Shown: one piece after another, positions 59,301 through 64,000 of the stretch
Layout: each line of letters starts with the position of its first letter
How positions within the stretch are numbered: position 1 is the first letter of the stretch
NCBI GenBank assembly: GCA_030267565.1
Contig: BRXU01000022.1
Span: 392,001-456,000, forward strand
Length of the DNA stretch: 64,000 nt
DNA from: Pleodorina starrii
Taxonomy: Eukaryota; Chlorophyta; Chlorophyceae; Chlamydomonadales; Volvocaceae
Reading direction: 5' to 3'
Program-made: the position numbers and the translations under genes
The notes under the pieces: generated by a model
What the model was told of the DNA's origin: nothing
Seen by the model: only the letters and a program-made list of their open reading frames with translations
Database searches by the model: none

Positions 59301-60854
59301 CACCCTGACGACCCATCATGGTCCTCCACCAGCCAGCCAGCAATCCTTGCTCCCAGCAACCCACATAGCCACACAGACACCGACATAGCCACACATAGCC
59401 ACCCAGACATAGCCACACAGACACCGACCCAAAACGCTTCCCCCGCCCAGCCACCCAGCGTTGCAACCCACGCCACGGATGTGGATGGCTTTCCTTTGCC
59501 CCTCCCGTCCAGCCATCTGCCCGCCCCGCCCCGTCCCAAGTCCAACCCAGCCGCGCACCCACCTGCCCTCCATGCTCCAGACCTTCATAGATCCATCGAT
59601 GGAACCCGTGAGGATCGAGTTGGTGTACGTGTCGTAAGCCATAGACACGATCGCCGCGGTGTGGCACTTTTTTACGCGCTGGAACGCTTCCTTAGGCTTG
59701 TCGAGCTTGTCGTATTCGTACATGCACATGCACTTGTCGTACCTACGGTACACAACAGCGCCCAGCCCGAAGTGCGCGGGTCAGAATCCTGTCTGGCCTG
59801 GATACAGCAGCCCCTGTCACATGTTGCAGTCCTGGCTTGGGTGGATGCCGTACCAGGGCAGGGATTGCACCAAAACCCGGACTTGCACAGAAGTACGGCG
59901 CATGGCCCGATGCCCTTCGCACTGTTTTGTTGTTATTGTTAATACTGCTAGTGTTGTCGCCAATACATGTCCGATGTGCTGCTGTTGCAATCATGCCTGG
60001 GCTGGTGGGCCTGGGAGGCCTTGGCTCGTGCCCCGAAGCCGCCTAACCAGATCCCCACATGGGTTATTCCTCCGCCCTGCAGTATCGCTCACCCGCCCGT
60101 AACGATCTTCCCCGTCTCCGTGATGATCATGCACGACACCACGTCCGTGTGGCAGAAGTCGGGGCCGCGGAACGGCGGGTAGAGGCGCTTCAGGATTTGC
60201 GGCGGATCCAGCGCCACTGTTGTGTCTTTGAGGCCCGACGCCACCGAGCGCTGCTGCTGCGTCGTTTTGCGCGCCTCCAGCAGATCTACTTTGAATAGCA
60301 ACACGACGGCGTTCCCGCCAACCGCCAGGTATCGGCGTTTGCTGTCCCACGCCAGCGAGAACAGCGGGCCAATATCCGCCGAGGCCATCTGCACCCGACA
60401 GCCACGAGGATTCCGTCACGCGATCTGGCTCACCGGCGCTGCTGCAAGCTGCTGCCGTAGTGCGGTGCATCGACATGTCAGCCACATGACCCCGTCCTTG
60501 CCTGCAAGTTTACGCCTTTGTCGGTCCATATCCCAATCGTGTTGTCGATGGACGAAGAGAAAAGTAGCTTGCAGGTGCTAGAGTACGCCAGGCACGTCAC
60601 AGCGCCCTTATGCCCATGCTGGGTGCGTAAGAGCGCACCGGTCTTTGCGTCCCACACCTGCGCAACAATTCATGCGCTTGGATGATCAGCTCAGAACATG
60701 AAGTATATAATTACAATACGTTATCACGGCTTACCCTGATGACCTTGTCGCCATCCGCGGAACTGTAGAGCTCCTTCAGGACGCGGTTGTATGCAATGCT
60801 GCTTACGGGCGACTCGTGCGCCTCCTCCACGACCTTAATAATTTCCATCGCCAT
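53334..60854 (-). CDS. WD40-repeat protein, probably two beta-propellers
   Basis: Fourteen minus-strand exons join in phase to 908 residues: 60854-60735, 60657-60502, 60388-60093, 59742-59563, 58943-58796, 58102-57975, 57511-57385, 56952-56787, 56343-56183, 55850-55728, 55334-55140, 54906-54689, 54381-54114, 53774-53334. WD-type strands recur along the protein: 'VIRVWDAKTG', 'TIGIWTDKG', 'SMKVWSMEG', 'TLRIWDLTT', 'KVKIWSVRK', 'TIRLWSPEG' and 'SLRLWFRPK', enough for about two seven-bladed propellers. The C-terminal 150 residues are Gly/Ala/Pro-rich after an acidic patch ('YDEDDDAPTGGRKKGRR'). The protein should act as a scaffold; large two-propeller proteins of this type are common in cilia, but no specific orthologue is claimed. 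Intron 2 has a GC donor (CAG/GCAAGG). Start is the ATG before 'AMEIIKVVEEAHESP'. Confidence 0.88.
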
Positions 60855-61133
60855 CTTTCCTCGTTGTACTTTGGACACGCCCTACCAAGGCCGCTCAGTG
60901 CTATCATACATTAAAATGCAAAACGTGAAGTTATATTCATTCCAGCTACAGTCCATATTCGCACTATAGGAGGGTTTGCGAGTTCTAGCCAACTTGCGTC
61001 AACATGCTTTGGAACCACTCCGTACATGGTTTCGGTCAGCATTCTATATATGATAGTAGCCCGCCTCGTGAGAGACTCCGTCGCATCTTTCTAATCCCTG
61101 ACTTTACAAGCATGTACTTTCGCACAGGGGAAC
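60855..61133. promoter_or_regulatory. Short bidirectional promoter between the WD40 gene and ERCC8
   Basis: Only 279 bases separate the two start codons. It is more A/T-rich than the genes and contains 'TCTATATATGATAG' near 61045. Both leaders and promoters must fit here. Confidence 0.6.
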
Positions 61134-63741
61134 ATGTTCGGGCCGGACGAAGACAACCTCCCCGATACCGGAACTGGCAGAAGCAAAGTAATGAATGTTT
61201 GGGTCTTTCAAAACGCGAAGATGGCTTTACGCCGATTGGCCTTCAATCCTGGATGCACACACGGAGGTAACCCCGGCCCGGCATTTGGGCGGGCGTGTGA
61301 AGATCTGCTTTTCGGGGCGCAAAGCCAGATGATGCATTCATCACGCAGGATGGCCCAATTGCGACCTGACAACTACCGGCGCTTTAAATGTCCCTTTGGT
61401 GGTGGCGTCACTTGCATGGACCTGGACAAAACGGAGGACCGCTTCTTGTTAGCAGGCGCCGCCGACACGACCATAGCGTTGTTTGACACTCACACGGTCT
61501 CTGAGAAGGTATGTATGTACATCCAGGAACGGTTTGTGAATGCACTGGCAGTCCTGGGCTAGCTGACGGCAGCATCCGGCCCACGGGTCACAGATTATGT
61601 GCCGTACTGCGCCATTGTAAGCTTTGCCCGGAGGGCACACACAGAGTCATTCTAGGGGACTAGAATTTCATATTTTGTTGCGTTGCCGTTCTCAGTATCC
61701 AGGGGTTGCGCATGATTGCGTTTAGCTGGACTGCGACACGGGTGATGTCCCCTTCCCATCGCCCGTGACCGCCGTGCCCTCAGGCCGAAACACTCATCGC
61801 GCCGATATTCTCGTACACGCGCCATACTAACGCCGCAGCACACAAGTTCATGATCAGTTCTGTGGCTTGGTATCCAGGTAGGTGCGCGAGGGGCGAAGCC
61901 TCCGAGGGCACACCTCTTTGCAATGCTGGCTACGACAACAGGAACACTGTTTTGCGCTTATTCCCACCTCAAATGCACGCCGTGTGTGCTATTCGTTGAT
62001 AACGATTGTATGTATGCGCATCTGCCGCTTGGGACTTCCGATGTCTTGCCCTCTTGCGGCCATGCTGCTGCTCGCTCACGACGCCGTCCGCGTCACGATG
62101 CCGTCCCCGCAGTGGACACCGGTCTCTTCGTGACTGGATCCTACGACTGCAACGTCAAGGTTTGGGACACCAACGAGTAAGTCGCAGTATGTCTGCCGCG
62201 GTCTGCCAAAGAACATCACGAAGGATTGGCCGCCAGCCAATGCCCGCACCCTTTTCACCCCAACGGGTGGCGCTTACGGTACCTCGCTTTCCGCCGCAGG
62301 ATCGAGGTGGTGGGCACCTTCCAGCTGCCTAAGAAGGTGACCGGGGTGGCCATGTCGCTGGTTGCCGCGGCGCACACCCTCATCGCCGCCAGCTGCGAGG
62401 ACACGCACGTGCGCCTGTGCGACCCCACCTCTGGCGCCATCACGCACGTCTTCTCCGGCCACAGGTGCGCTTCCCGCTGGGCTGGTTGGCGGACGGACGG
62501 ACGGAGCGGCGGTTGCGGGGTGTGCATTGTGCGCGCTTCCACATGCTACGGTTCCGCGGCGGTTGTCGTCAAGCTTTTCAGTCCTCGTGTACGGTACGGC
62601 TGCGTTACGGCTTGGCAACCAACGTCCCCACGTGTGCGGGTTATGTGAGGGTTTTTGCCGGCGCCGCTGGTGAGGTTCTTACGATTGGAGGAAAAGCCAG
62701 CCCTTCCCGTGGAAAGGTAGCGGTGCGGAGAACAGCTGCTGCTACGGTATCAGCGTATCACTGAGGCCATAGCTTTCTGGATTTTTTTTTTTGTGCAGGG
62801 ACGCGGTGTGGTGTGTGGCTTGGTCCACCTGCAGCGAGTACGAGGTGCTGTCCGGCGACGGCGGCGGCCAGATCCGGCTGTGGGACATCCGGCGGGCGGG
62901 CTGCCGGGCCGTGTTTGACCAGTACTGCACGCAACGGCCCAGCCGGTCGGCCAGCGCGGAGGACCCGACGATGTCCATGTCGCCCTCTAAGAAGCAGCGT
63001 CGAGGCGGCGCGGCAGGTAAGGCGGTTGGCGGTCAGCTGTATAGGAACGGCAGGAGCGGTACTCGATGGCTTGTGTCAGATCCCGAATCCCGAACTGACC
63101 CTTGCTTGTTCCCGATTCTACCATCCTGATCCTGATCCTCGTTCTGTCGGCTATATTGACGCGGTGTGCTGGTGAGGATAGGTCCTTAGCCCCGCACGTC
63201 ACACCCACTTCTTGTTCCCTTTCCGTTTCCTTCCCCAGGTGCCATGCACTCATCTTCGTCGGCACCGGCGCTGCTCGCGCCCGAGCCGGCAGCCTCCGCC
63301 CGCATGAAGGAGGCTGCAGTTCGCGCGCACAGCGGCGCGGTCACGTGCGTGCTGCCCTGCCCCGACGCACTGAGCCTCCTCTCCGCGGGCACCGACGGGC
63401 GCATGAGGCTGTGGGACGCGCATAGCCGTGTGAACAAGCTGGTGGGGTACGAGGGCACCCACAACCGGGCGCTACGGACGCGTCAGCTGGCCGTGACCGG
63501 TGACGCGCGCGTGGTGTTTTACCCGACGGGGTCGTCCATGAACATATACGAGGTTGGCACGGGTCGGATGCTGGCCAGCCTGCAGGGCGGCCACACCGAG
63601 TCGATCAACTGTTGCACTTACAATCCGTCGACGCATGAGCTGTACAGCGGTGCGAATGACCGGGTGCTGCGTGTGTGGACGGTGCAACCAGATGCTGATC
63701 GGATGGAGGATGAGGATTGCGAGGGTGGTGCAAAGGGCTGA
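61134..63741 (+). CDS. ERCC8: ERCC8/CSA-type DNA excision repair WD40 protein
   Basis: Six exons join in phase to 472 residues: 61134-61508, 61784-61877, 62113-62176, 62300-62464, 62799-63016 and 63239-63741. ERCC8 (Cockayne syndrome A) is the substrate receptor of a CUL4-DDB1 ubiquitin ligase in transcription-coupled repair. Orthologue-like blocks in order: 'GGGVTCMDLDKTEDRFLLAG', 'ISSVAWYP', 'VDTGLFVTGSYDCNVKVWDT', 'HTLIAASCEDTHVRLCDPTS', 'HVFSGHRDAVWCVAWS', 'GGGQIRLWDIRRAGC' with the DDB1-binding WDxR style motif, 'LLSAGTDGRMRLWD' and 'ELYSGANDRVLRVW'. Length and order fit plant CSA. An ATG at 61221 is an alternative start. AATAAA occurs at about 63884 downstream. Confidence 0.92.
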
Positions 63742-64000
63742 CGACGCAGCGAGTTAAAGCAGGCCGTGTGGAAACATGTACCATAACAGTTCAGTGGAGG
63801 GGCTTGGATGCCTGCGGACCACGAGCGTCAAGAAGTGGCTTTGCGCGCGGTGTTTGACGTGTCGATTCTCCACTACATCCACTAATAAAGCGCTATGGTG
63901 CGTTAACACACGCGTCACAATTGGTCTCCGTGAATGAGTCACACCCACAGTTTCATACCCGAAACACATTCAGTCCACAATCCGCCTTGACACTCGACTA
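63742..64000. other. 3' flank of ERCC8
   Basis: Contains the 3' UTR with AATAAA near 63884; nothing else seen to the window end. Confidence 0.5.

Noticed and set aside
58355..59545. Minus-strand ORF of 396 codons
   Set aside because: Mostly intron read-through of the WD40 gene; exon 5 itself is in the frame reading 'LLDKFESIND'.

Overview
The window is nuclear DNA of a GC-rich, intron-dense eukaryote, most likely a chlorophycean (Chlamydomonas/Volvox-like) green alga. The evidence is dense GT-AG introns, a nuclear gene for plastid ribosomal protein L34 with a transit peptide, a plant-type CRY-DASH, a GAF/kinase N-terminus of volvocine character, low-complexity Ala/Gly/Gln insertions in coding exons, and TTTTAGGG (Chlamydomonas-type telomere) units near 20.68 kb and 44.41 kb. 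The genus is not assigned. Exons were assembled by eye from splice sites, reading phase and family similarity.

Layout: (1) 381-2058, minus: part of a large GAF-like, probably kinase-associated protein that runs off the left edge. (2) 3164-11906, plus: complete 12-exon CRY-DASH; one intron carries a 0.5 kb foldback and three introns share a repeat. (3) 13511-14293, minus: plastid ribosomal protein L34. (4) 14.3-17.8 kb: no confident gene. (5) 17807-26883, plus: complete 17-exon secreted multicopper oxidase. (6) 29868-33636, minus: Ala-rich protein of unknown function. (7) 34533-35869, plus: small Em/LEA-like hydrophilic protein. (8) 36-40.5 kb: a region of inverted repeats and a possible minus-strand gene. 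(9) 40521-44168, plus: a degenerate Argonaute Mid-PIWI gene split by its own inverted duplication. (10) 46046-48892, minus: secreted protein with a proline-rich tail. (11) 50611-51079, plus: a second small LEA-like gene related to (7). (12) 53334-60854, minus: 14-exon WD40 protein. (13) 61134-63741, plus: ERCC8/CSA, divergent from (12).

The genes do not form one pathway. CRY-DASH and ERCC8 both concern UV damage or light, and the two LEA-like genes and the oxidase suggest stress and extracellular functions. The most distinctive structure is at 37.5-43.3 kb. Four inverted repeats lie there, including a near-perfect 89-nt-arm hairpin with miRNA-precursor geometry, beside an Argonaute relic that has two frameshifts, no PAZ domain in the window and a non-canonical catalytic set. 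A fifth foldback lies in a CRY-DASH intron. This looks like a hairpin/small-RNA locus beside an inactivated RNA-silencing gene; that reading is inference and can be tested with small-RNA data.
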